From an uncultured Senegalimassilia sp. (GTDB lineage Bacteria; Actinomycetota; Coriobacteriia; Coriobacteriales; Eggerthellaceae), in contig NZ_CABQJR010000001.1 of assembly GCF_902464545.1 (NCBI RefSeq), positions 1 through 64,000 on the forward strand: a stretch of 64,000 bases of DNA, in the 5' to 3' direction. Position numbers and translations under genes: made by a program. This document shows, piece after piece, positions 49,493 through 56,234 of the stretch; the first letter of the stretch is position 1; each line of letters starts with the position of its first letter. The notes beneath the pieces are model-generated. The model did no database searches and was not told where the DNA came from. It worked only from the letters and a program-made list of their open reading frames with translations.

Positions 49493-49585
49493 TTACTTCC
49501 TATCGTCGAAATATCGCCACACCTCGAAGAGGAATGCCCCGATCGTGGCCAGGGCTGCAACGAGATAAATAGTCTGCTCGAACAT
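49493..49585 (-). CDS. 30-residue hydrophobic peptide A, putative type I toxin
   Basis: Small ORF MFEQTIYLVAALATIGAF followed by LFEVWRYFDDRK: one transmembrane helix and a short charged tail, like holin-like or Fst-type toxins. A strong Shine-Dalgarno AAGGAGG lies 8 nt before the ATG; its last bases form the hairpin AGGC-GAA-GCCT that runs up to the ATG. The leader segment CGGGCGGCGC (minus strand, + coordinates 49607-49616) can pair with GCGTCGCCCG (49409-49418) downstream of the ORF, with one G-U. Its relative, peptide B, shares the pattern ALA..FL..WR. Found inside the segment bounded by the 186-bp repeats. Confidence 0.6.
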   Translation of the reverse strand: MFEQTIYLVAALATIGAFLFEVWRYFDDRK

Positions 49586-49644
49586 AGGCTTCGCCTCCTT
49601 ACGAAAGCGCCGCCCGCTACAGGCTTGCTAGTACCGTGGGTGGG

Positions 49645-49650
49645 ATTATA
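49645..49650 (-). promoter_or_regulatory. -10 box of peptide A mRNA
   Basis: Perfect TATAAT on the minus strand; start expected near 49638, giving a ~53-nt leader. Confidence 0.5.
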
Positions 49651-49658
49651 TCGGCTAA

Positions 49659-49970
49659 TTACGAAGAGCGCTATGCAGGGCAGTCTACGATTCGGGCGAA
49701 GAAGGCAAAGAGGCTTGCTTCTCGAAGCAAAAGCGTGCATCGATCCAGAAAGCGAATTGCGATGAATATGCGGCTGAAACTATGTATGCATTGATTCAGA
49801 CGTGCGATCCTTCGCTGACCAAGGACGAAGCCCACGCTATCGGGAGCGAAGTCATCGCCAACTACGAGTCGCTCGGTTCGGGCAAGGGAATGGGCCAAGC
49901 CTCAAAGAACGGAATTACCTATTCAATAGCAAGCTCAAGCGGCCGGATCGTGAGCGCAAAAGTAGGGTAA
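49659..49970 (+). pseudogene. C-terminal remnant of an unknown protein
   Basis: The frame is open from just after a TAA at 49656 to the TAG-type stop ending at 49970 and reads like real protein (YDSGEEGKEACFSKQKR, then TKDEAHAIGSEVIANYESLG, GKGMGQASKNGITYSIAS). No good start or ribosome site exists; the first ATG with any sense is 49782, in mid-domain, leaving 62 residues. I take it as the 3' end of a gene whose 5' part was lost. Family not recognised. Confidence 0.4.
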
Positions 49971-50255
49971 GCGGGAAGAAGCTGGCTGGCGTTGTGACTG
50001 TTGGCTTGGCTTCGAGGAGCATCGGAGACCGTTTTTCGAAGGTATTCGTCCTGTAGTTCGATGTGTCTTTCGCGGTGTTTCCCATTATGGTAGTTTGGCG
50101 TAGGGCGTTGGCCCCCCTTTGTAGGTTATCGGCCTTTTGTCGTGTCCAACAGTTGAGTTTCTTTTCGAGTGAGTCTTTGAGCTGGCAAGATGCGAATATG
50201 ATTTGGGCATGCGGTCGGTATCGCTCGGTGGTTGCGTAAATGCGGAATTGGGGGA

Positions 50256-50960
50256 ATGTTGGACAAGGAAGAGAAGGAACAGGTCGAGACCCAGCTTGCG
50301 AATGATGCGGTGGATGGGGAAGCGGCATCTTCGCAGCCTTCGAAGGCCGGCGGAATTCGGCAGTGGTGCGCCGATAACAAGAAGCCGTTTGCGGCGATAA
50401 TCATGCTTTCGGTTTTGCTCGTGGCTTCTATCGCGGCAGGGTGCATCGTCTATACCGCTGAGCATAATGCGCTTGCCTCCGTGAATGAAGAGTGCGCTGA
50501 ACTGCGAGTCGACCTTGACGAGGCCAATGCGAAGATCGCCTCTTTGCAGAAATCAAACAAGGAATTGGAAGGCAAGTTGTCTTCGGCGGAGAAGGAGCGC
50601 GATTCATTTAAGGCTGAGGTTGGCGGATATCAAGATCAGCAGGCGACTATTGCTGACGAGAAAGCAAAGCTCGAGGATTTGCATGCTCAGCTCGATGCGC
50701 TTCAAGCGGAGCGAGATTCCTTGCAAGAGCAAATTGATGCCAAGAAGCTTGCCGAGGAAAAAGCTGCACAAGAGAAAGAGCAACGCAGAATCGAGAAGGA
50801 GAGCAAAAGCGCCGGGAATTCGCAAATCGTTTATTGGGTGTCCGGGGGCAAGGTCTACCACACCACTCCGGATTGTCCGACGCTGAAGCGTTCGTCGGGA
50901 ATCCATAGCGGGTCGATTTCCGCAAGCGGGAAAAGTCGGTGCTGTAAAGTTTGCGGTTAA
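50256..50960 (+). CDS. membrane-anchored coiled-coil protein with a C-terminal Cys/His motif
   Basis: About 234 residues. An acidic N-terminal part (~45 residues) is followed by one transmembrane helix (PFAAIIMLSVLLVASIAAGC), a long coiled coil (~75-195) and a C-terminal YWVSGGKVYHTTPDCPTLKR...CCKVCG module. That module (H..x..C..L ... C.VC) is found at the ends of varied bacterial secreted or membrane proteins and probably binds zinc. A helix-in orientation would place coiled coil and module outside. The start is uncertain: ATG 50256 has GGGGG too close to it, and TTG 50232 is an alternative adding eight residues. AT-richer than its neighbours; lies inside the segment bounded by direct repeats. 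Function unknown. Confidence 0.65.
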   Translation: MLDKEEKEQVETQLANDAVDGEAASSQPSKAGGIRQWCADNKKPFAAIIMLSVLLVASIAAGCIVYTAEHNALASVNEECAELRVDLDEANAKIASLQKSNKELEGKLSSAEKERDSFKAEVGGYQDQQATIADEKAKLEDLHAQLDALQAERDSLQEQIDAKKLAEEKAAQEKEQRRIEKESKSAGNSQIVYWVSGGKVYHTTPDCPTLKRSSGIHSGSISASGKSRCCKVCG

Positions 50961-51080
50961 GAGTTCTCGTGGCGTCCGCTTAATCGATGCGTAGGGCGGC
51001 GCTCTGGTTGGGCCGCCCTATGGTAAAGCACACGACACAACATTTCAGATACGCTTGCTGAAAGGGTTTGTCCCCGCTTC

Positions 51081-51266
51081 CCCGTTCGATGCCTAAGCTG
51101 TGGCGAAGTTAGCCGAATATCGGATGCATTATTGCGCTTCCCTGATTCGTGCAATAGCATATTCAGCTACTGCTAATCACAATCGAATCGGAGTCGCATG
51201 TCACGTCGTCAAGCCACCTCACGCATCCTCTTCATCTGCCACGGCAACATCTGCAGGTCGACCATG
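51081..51266 (+). repeat. 186-bp direct repeat, right copy
   Basis: Matches 48963-49148; this copy leads into the intact phosphatase gene. Confidence 0.92.
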
Positions 51267-51749
51267 GCCCAGTTCGTGATGCAGGACCTGGTGAACAAGG
51301 CAGGGCTGGCCGACGTTCTGTTCGTCGACTCTGCCGCAACTACCAACGATGAGATTGGACATCCGCCGCATCACGGCACGGTCGACAAACTCAAGCAGGT
51401 GGGCGTGCCGGTGCTGCCGCATCGCGCTCGCAAGGTCCGTGCCGACGAGTACGATGAGTGGGATCTGTTCGTGTACATGGACGACGAGAACGAGCGCCAC
51501 CTGAGCCGCATCTTCGGAAGCGATCCGGAGACGAAGTGCGTGCGTCTGCTCGCGTTCGCGCCCGGTGCGGGGCTGGTTGGCGAGGACGGGAAAGCCCTTC
51601 CCGATGCGCAGGATTCGCGCACGATCGCGCAAGCCGGCGCGAACGCCGCCGACGTGGCCGACCCCTGGTTCACCGGCAACTTCGATGACACCTACCGTGA
51701 CGTGCTGGCCGGCTGCAAAGGCTTGTTGGCCTGGTGCCAAGCGCAATAA
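51198..51749 (+). CDS. low-molecular-weight protein-tyrosine-phosphatase-like protein
   Basis: A 183-residue cytoplasmic phosphatase of the low-molecular-weight PTP/arsenate reductase fold. The P-loop C-x5-R-S is seen as CHGNICRS (Cys15 to Arg21), and the general-acid loop as DPWFTGNFDDTYRDV near the C-terminus, with the usual spacing of about 140 residues. The middle (GHPPHHGTVDKLKQVGV, HRARKV) is also typical. It would remove phosphate from protein tyrosine (or similar) residues; the target is unknown. The ATG at 51198 has GGAG nearby at the usual distance. Its promoter region and first 23 codons are duplicated 2.1 kb upstream. A convergent terminator follows. Confidence 0.88.
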   Translation: MSRRQATSRILFICHGNICRSTMAQFVMQDLVNKAGLADVLFVDSAATTNDEIGHPPHHGTVDKLKQVGVPVLPHRARKVRADEYDEWDLFVYMDDENERHLSRIFGSDPETKCVRLLAFAPGAGLVGEDGKALPDAQDSRTIAQAGANAADVADPWFTGNFDDTYRDVLAGCKGLLAWCQAQ

Positions 51750-51761
51750 CATACGCTCGTT

Positions 51762-51799
51762 AAACGGGGCCGCCGGCAGATACGCCAGCGGCCTCGTTT
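51762..51799. terminator. bidirectional terminator
   Basis: AAACGGGGCCGC / GCGGCCTCGTTT with one G-T pair, 14-nt loop, between convergent genes. Confidence 0.6.
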
Positions 51800-51820
51800 A
51801 CGTTCCTGTGAAATCGTTCG

Positions 51821-52492
51821 CTATGCTCGCTGTTTGCCGGTGAAGCGGTCGATGTCGATGCAGTAGATGTTCGCGCGGGCGAGCGCCTGGTCGGTGAAGT
51901 CGGTCGAGGCTTCGGGCGCCAGGTGCTGCATGATGCGTGTGAGGCCGTAGCGCTTCGCTTCGATCCCCTGGATGCGATGGATGGTGCCCGTGCCCATGAT
52001 GGAGCGGTACGCGTACGAATACGCGCAGGCGTACGTGCCCGTGATCACGCCTTCCTGCACGTCCATCTCGATCGCCACGCGCGGCTCCCGATCGAACGCG
52101 TCCACCTTGCGGCCGACGCCGGCCGAGTGCACCCACAGCGCCAGGCGCGGCGCGTCGGCGTCTATCTCCTCGGGGTCCGCCCAGTCGTAGCCGAAGCTCA
52201 TGGGCACGATGAACGGCCCCTCCTCGTCCACGCACGCGATGCGCACCGTCTGGCAAGCCTCGACCACCGCATGCAGCTGCGTGGTGCTGCGAAGCTGACG
52301 ACCCGCCTGTCGCATGGGGCGATGCGAAACAGGCATGGCGGCCTGCGCTGCGACACCGGCCTGGGCCATGCCGGCGATTTGCTGTGCCTGCGCGGCCTGC
52401 GCCATGGCGGCGGCTTGCTGCTGCGCCGACGCGGTTTGCGGCTGGGGTGCGGTGCTCTCTGGGTAGACGGCGGGGATGTTGTGCAAGTTCAT
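51821..52492 (-). CDS. NimA-like pyridoxamine 5'-phosphate oxidase-family protein
   Basis: A 223-residue flavin split-barrel protein. The family core starts near residue 58 (RPMRQAGRQLRSTTQLHAVV) and shows the usual CQTVRIACVDEEGPFIVPMS, FGYDW, a GTGTIHRIQG strand and a C-terminal ALARANIYCIDIDRFTGK. NimA-type relatives reduce nitroimidazoles or other compounds with FMN; the substrate here is not known. The first ~55 residues are a Gln/Ala-rich low-complexity extension (AAAMAQAAQAQQIAGMAQAG) unusual for the family. AGGAG sits well placed before ATG 52492, which argues the extension is translated. Single gene. Confidence 0.78.
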   Translation of the reverse strand: MNLHNIPAVYPESTAPQPQTASAQQQAAAMAQAAQAQQIAGMAQAGVAAQAAMPVSHRPMRQAGRQLRSTTQLHAVVEACQTVRIACVDEEGPFIVPMSFGYDWADPEEIDADAPRLALWVHSAGVGRKVDAFDREPRVAIEMDVQEGVITGTYACAYSYAYRSIMGTGTIHRIQGIEAKRYGLTRIMQHLAPEASTDFTDQALARANIYCIDIDRFTGKQRA

Positions 52493-52620
52493 GGTTGCTC
52501 CTGCGGGTTATGCGGGTGTTTTCGTTACCTGCATGGTATGGCCTGGAAAGCCCGCCGTGCCCAAAATGCCCGCTGCCTGCCCCAACATCACACGAGTTCG
52601 GGGCTTCTGTTCTATTTGCG

Positions 52621-52662
52621 CTATAACAAAAGCCTGAAATCTGTTATAGTATGGCTATAACA
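52621..52662. promoter_or_regulatory. GntR/YtrA-type operator over the promoter
   Basis: Three half sites: CTATAACA (52621-52628), TGTTATAG (52642-52649) and CTATAACA (52655-52662). The first two form a perfect inverted repeat with 13-bp spacing. An extended -10 (TGTTATAGT, 52642-52650) overlaps the second, so a bound regulator would block transcription. It lies ~200 bp upstream of the GntR gene, which probably controls itself. Confidence 0.6.
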
Positions 52663-52855
52663 ACTACCTGACAGCCAGAATCGGGGCGCCGGGAAGTCGC
52701 GCGTAGCGAATCGGCTCTGCGTAGAAGATTCCCGCGAACCGTTACGGCCGGCGTGTGCGGAAAACGCGTTGCAGCAGGCGTGCTTGCTGTCGGGCGCACG
52801 CTCGCTGCGGGCTCGAGGTTGTGGCAGCTTATGGAATCCGGTGAAGGGAGGCTGC

Positions 52856-53236
52856 ATGTTCATACGCATAGACCAGGCGTTGCCCGATCCGCTGTATCGG
52901 CAGATCCGCGATGAGGTTGTTCGCGGCATCGCGCAGGGCGAGCTTGCGCCGGGCGACGCGTTGCCCAGCGTTCGCAACTTAGCTAGCGACCTGGGTATCA
53001 ATCTGCATACGGTGAACAAAGCCTATGCGTTGCTGCGCGACGAGGGGTTTGTGCTGATGCGCGGTCGCTCAGGCGCGTTCGTGGCGCAGCCGAGGGAGCC
53101 AGCGGGCGCGGGCGATGTCGAGAACGGCCCATTCGCTCGCGATCTTCGCCGCCTGGCGTTGGCGTTCAAAGCGGCCGGCGGTGGCAGGGAAGCGTTCGAG
53201 CAGTTGGTGAAATCCCAGCTCGATGACGTGTTTTAG
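52856..53236 (+). CDS. GntR-family regulator (YtrA subfamily)
   Basis: A 126-residue regulator: an N-terminal winged helix (PLYRQIRDEVVRGIAQGELA, then LPSVRNLASDLGINLHTVNK and LLRDEGFVLMRGRSGAFV) and a short helical tail, the size of the YtrA subgroup. These usually repress a neighbouring membrane-protein or ABC operon. Start ATG 52856 (MFIRIDQALPDP) has GGGAGG ahead; the longer frame upstream is not family-like. The DUF1648 membrane-protein gene downstream is its likely partner. An inverted-repeat operator lies on the promoter. Confidence 0.85.
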   Translation: MFIRIDQALPDPLYRQIRDEVVRGIAQGELAPGDALPSVRNLASDLGINLHTVNKAYALLRDEGFVLMRGRSGAFVAQPREPAGAGDVENGPFARDLRRLALAFKAAGGGREAFEQLVKSQLDDVF

Positions 53237-53383
53237 CAAGAACGGCAAGTTGTCGTTCGCTATCCGCGCGATGACTTCAAGGGCCGTGGTGCAAGCTTGC
53301 CGCTTTGCGTGGCCCGTCGCCTTCGCCTTACGAAGGAGGGCTGCCTCAAGCGCAGGCGCGGGGGCAAGAGAAGGGAGCCGAAA

Positions 53384-54508
53384 GTGTCGAATAACGAAGT
53401 GCGAGCGATCATGCTGATTCTGGTGGCGTTCATTCCGCTTGTGGGGCTGACCATGGCGCTGACGCCGCGCCTGCAGCCGCGCGGTGAGGTGTTCTCCGTG
53501 TCTGTGCCCACCTCGGCATGGGACGACCCGCGCATTCGCCGCCTCATGAATCGCTATGTTGCCATCGTGATAGCCGCAACGGCGCTGTTCACTGTTGCTG
53601 CGCTGGCGTTATGCCTGATGGGAAATGCGGAAGCGTCCCTGGCGGCAGTGGTTGTCGCCTCGCTTGCCCTGATGGTGATCGGTTACGGGCTCATCCTGCG
53701 CTACCGGGCGAAGGTTCAGGGCCTCAAGCGCGCTTGCGGCTGGGTTGCGCAGTCTCAGCAGCATGTTGCGACCATTGGCGAAGGGGTCGAACAGGCCCCG
53801 CGTCCGATTTCGCTTGCGTGGAACTGGCTGTATGTGCCGCTTGTGGCGCTGACGGCAGCGGTTGTTGCCGTGGGCTACGGTTCCATGCCCGATATGATTC
53901 CCATGCATGTCGATGTTTCGGGCAACGTCACCGATATGGTTCCGAAAAGCCCGATGGTTGCGGCGTTCCCCGTTGCGCTGGAGGTGTTTTTGGCTGCCGT
54001 ATTCGCGTTCTGCCATTGGATGGCGCTGCGATCGAAGAAGGGCCTGGAGCCGGGCCGCCCGGCAAGCTCCTCGTGGGCGTACGGGATGTTTGCGTATGCG
54101 CAAACGGCGTTTCTGCTGGTCATGGGCCTGGCCTGTACGGTTGCCTGCGGCTTGGGCATGGCACTTGCCATGATCGGTATCGTCTCCATGGGCGTGGCGA
54201 CGGCGGTCATCATCGGCGTGGCGCTGCTTTGCGTCGTCGGCAGCCTTGTCGTAGGGGTCAAGTATGGGCAGTCGGGGTCGCGCGTGTTTCGTATGGAAGC
54301 GTCGGACACGCTGCTTTCTGACGACGACCGCTTCTGGAAGCTGGGCATGCTGTATTGCAACCCCAACGACGCCAGCCTGTTTTTGCCGCAGCGCTCGGGC
54401 ATTGGCTGGACGGTGAACTGGGGCCGGCCGGCGGTGTGGGCCATGGTGGCAGCGCTTGTCCTGTTCGTGGCGGCGTTCATCGCGATTTGCATAGTGATGG
54501 TCAGATGA
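53384..54508 (+). CDS. DUF1648/DUF5808 membrane protein
   Basis: A 374-residue polytopic protein with roughly 8 hydrophobic segments. The DUF1648-like part is seen around WNWLYVPLVALTAAVVAVGY and SMPDMIPMHVDVSGNVTDMV, the P-x-x-IP-x-H-x-D/N pattern. A DUF5808-like C-terminal motif follows (YCNPNDASLFLPQRSGIGWT). Such proteins often sit beside YtrA-type GntR regulators, and some relatives (SdpI-like) give immunity to membrane-active peptides. That role is inference. Start GTG 53384 with AAGGGAG six bases upstream; no ATG nearby has a ribosome site. Same operon as the GntR gene. Confidence 0.72.
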   Translation: MSNNEVRAIMLILVAFIPLVGLTMALTPRLQPRGEVFSVSVPTSAWDDPRIRRLMNRYVAIVIAATALFTVAALALCLMGNAEASLAAVVVASLALMVIGYGLILRYRAKVQGLKRACGWVAQSQQHVATIGEGVEQAPRPISLAWNWLYVPLVALTAAVVAVGYGSMPDMIPMHVDVSGNVTDMVPKSPMVAAFPVALEVFLAAVFAFCHWMALRSKKGLEPGRPASSSWAYGMFAYAQTAFLLVMGLACTVACGLGMALAMIGIVSMGVATAVIIGVALLCVVGSLVVGVKYGQSGSRVFRMEASDTLLSDDDRFWKLGMLYCNPNDASLFLPQRSGIGWTVNWGRPAVWAMVAALVLFVAAFIAICIVMVR

Positions 54509-54642
54509 CGTCGGGCAGCGCTTTCCCGTCGGAAGGGCAACGGATGCGTGCCGTGCCTGCGCCCGCAATGAATGGCTGGTATTCTGGCAGCAGGGAATGC
54601 GCCGCAGGGTAGCGGCGCGACGATGCGAAGGAGCTGGCGCGT

Positions 54643-55614
54643 ATGGTGCTGCCGGAAAACGTGAAGGGTGTTGCAAGCGCGGGCGAAGATGCTGAGGGGC
54701 GTGCGGGCAAAGCGGCGGAAACGCATTGCGGCGCGCAGCCTGCGCCTGAGCGTTTGCAGTCGTCCGACCTGCACGCGCATCCCGAGCTGCCGGCGGACCC
54801 GACGGGCATGGCGTGCGCGATTCCCAAGCCCGATGCGCCCGCGCTGTGCGCCCTGGTCACGGGCGCGACGGGCGGCATCGGGCGCGAGCTGTGCGCCGAG
54901 CTTGCCCGCGACCACGGCGTGCTTGCGCTGGTCGGGCGCAGCCAGGCCAAGCTCGACGAGCTGGCGAAGAACCTGGCGGAGCGCTTCGACGTGAGCGTGC
55001 GCACCTTCGCCGCCGACTTCGCGCAGCCGGGCGCCGTCGATGTGCTGGTCGCGCAGGTGCGGGCGGCGAACCTGCAGGTGGAGACGCTCGTGAACAACGC
55101 CGGCTTCGGCTACGACGCGCCCTTCGCGGAAAGCAGCCTGGAGCGGCAGCGCGCGCTCGTGCAAACCAACGGCATGGCGCTCATGGAGCTTTGCCACGCG
55201 TTCGCGCCCGGCATGGCGGCGCGCGGGCACGGCGGCATCCTCAACGTAGCCAGCGTGGCCGGGTTCGTCCCCGGGCCGTACATGTCCACGTACTACGCCT
55301 CGAAGGCGTTCGTCCAGTCGTTCTCAAGCGCGCTGCATATGGAGCTACGCCCGCATGGCGTGCACGTGACCGCATTGTGCTCCGGGCCTGTTCGCACGCC
55401 GTTTTGGGACAACGCCGACGCGGGCGGGACCGCGCTGGCGAAGCTGACCATCGGCGCCCCGCGCGTGGCCCGCGCGGCCATCCGTGCGCTGGGCTGCAGC
55501 CGTCTGCTGTGCTGCCCGGGCGTTCTGGCGAAGTTCATCGTGTTTGGCAGCCGTTTCGTTCCGCGCACCTGGGCCGCCGCCGCGGCGGCAAAGCTTCAGA
55601 AACCGAAAGGGTAG
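54643..55614 (+). CDS. short-chain dehydrogenase/reductase
   Basis: A 323-residue NAD(P)-dependent SDR enzyme. After a ~65-residue low-complexity N-terminal extension comes the Rossmann motif ALVTGATGGIGRELC, VGRSQAKLDE, LVNNAGFGYDAPF, catalytic Ser in NVASVAGFVPGP, and the Tyr/Lys pair YYASK. The tail GSRFVPRTW resembles the DltE/YqjQ-like classical SDRs. Substrate unknown. AAGGAG stands 9 nt before ATG 54643, which supports translation of the extension. An ATG near 54808 (MACAIPKPDAPALCALVTGA) could be a shorter start. Single gene. Confidence 0.82.
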   Translation: MVLPENVKGVASAGEDAEGRAGKAAETHCGAQPAPERLQSSDLHAHPELPADPTGMACAIPKPDAPALCALVTGATGGIGRELCAELARDHGVLALVGRSQAKLDELAKNLAERFDVSVRTFAADFAQPGAVDVLVAQVRAANLQVETLVNNAGFGYDAPFAESSLERQRALVQTNGMALMELCHAFAPGMAARGHGGILNVASVAGFVPGPYMSTYYASKAFVQSFSSALHMELRPHGVHVTALCSGPVRTPFWDNADAGGTALAKLTIGAPRVARAAIRALGCSRLLCCPGVLAKFIVFGSRFVPRTWAAAAAAKLQKPKG

Positions 55615-55868
55615 GGGGCGCCCGTTTGAAACAAATGGTTTCGCTATTACGGTCAAAATTTTGAGTAATGTAGCTTCCCATGGTTGGGGCAGAGGCTCAT
55701 TGCGACCGTTTCATTATTCAAAGTACTTGGGAATGCGATTCAGACATGTATTCGTGACAAATACATGCTCGTTTGCGATATATGAGCTTGTAACTCAAGT
55801 TACACAAAGCCTTTTTTGACTGCAAATCGGATATGAGTTTTTCGCGCTTCACGTTATTCCCGTGAGTG
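55615..55868. other. AT-rich intergenic stretch with two palindromes
   Basis: Clearly AT-richer than the neighbours. Carries CATGTATT-7 nt-AATACATG (55745-55767) and TGTAACT-CA-AGTTACA (55789-55804), both perfect, operator-like. No gene and no promoter serving a neighbour is obvious. Possibly a relic insertion. Confidence 0.4.
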
Positions 55869-55879
55869 AAGCGGCTCTA

Positions 55880-55908
55880 TGGCCAGGTATGCCAAGGCTT
55901 GATAGAAT
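55880..55908 (+). promoter_or_regulatory. promoter of peptide B mRNA
   Basis: TGGCCA, 17 bp, TAGAAT. Start expected near 55915, giving a ~54-nt leader, the same as locus A. Confidence 0.45.
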
Positions 55909-55968
55909 AGGCGGACGCACCAAGTCCGAAACGCGGGCGGGGTCTTCGATTCAAAGGAGGCTTCGCCT

Positions 55969-56109
55969 ATGAACCAAGTGTATGAAATCTTGCAAGCCCT
56001 TGCCGCATCGGCATGCATCGCCGAGTTTCTGATTCAGCGATGGCGGGACTATAAGCGTTTGACGGATGAGGTCGAAGGAAAAGAAAAGCCCGGCGGCCAC
56101 CGGGCTTAA
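55969..56109 (+). CDS. 46-residue hydrophobic peptide B, putative type I toxin
   Basis: Small ORF MNQVYEILQALAASACIAEF followed by LIQRWRDYKRLTDEVE and a short tail. An apolar helix is followed by basic/acidic residues, as in holin-like small toxins. AAAGGAGG lies 8 nt before ATG; AGGC-TTC-GCCT forms a hairpin between it and the start, the same form as in locus A with the loop bases swapped. The leader segment GCGGGCGGGGTC (55933-55944) is perfectly complementary over 12 nt to GACCCCGCCCGC (56125-56136), downstream of the stop. The last codons double as the terminator of an antisense RNA. Toxicity is inference. Confidence 0.62.
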   Translation: MNQVYEILQALAASACIAEFLIQRWRDYKRLTDEVEGKEKPGGHRA

Positions 56110-56165
56110 CTAAACCGTAAACACGACCCCGCCCGCCACCTGTAAGTTACCCGGGCTTGGTGTGC
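56078..56165 (-). ncRNA. antisense RNA B, putative antitoxin
   Basis: Predicted ~88-nt RNA on the minus strand. Extended -10 TGCTATACT (TATACT at 56172-56177). Terminator: AAGCCCGG / CCGGGCTT perfect 8-bp stem (56086-56107), 6-nt loop, then CTTTTCTTTTCC. It covers the last ~32 bases of peptide B's ORF and its 3' untranslated part, including the segment that pairs with the leader. It is alike in size and motif order to antisense RNA A. Confidence 0.55.
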
Positions 56166-56234
56166 ACCCGAAGTATAGCATGGAGCGGCTTGGCTTTGCC
56201 ATACGCAAGCTGCTCGATCAGAAAGGCAACACGC

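Noticed and set aside
49204..49572. 122-codon ORF on the plus strand in the duplicated segment
   Set aside because: The product has no protein-like pattern and its region is better explained by the antisense RNA and the minus-strand peptide A locus.
49149..51080. Integrated phage or ICE between the 186-bp repeats
   Set aside because: No integrase, relaxase, replication or structural gene is present in the 1.9 kb; only a segment insertion can be supported.
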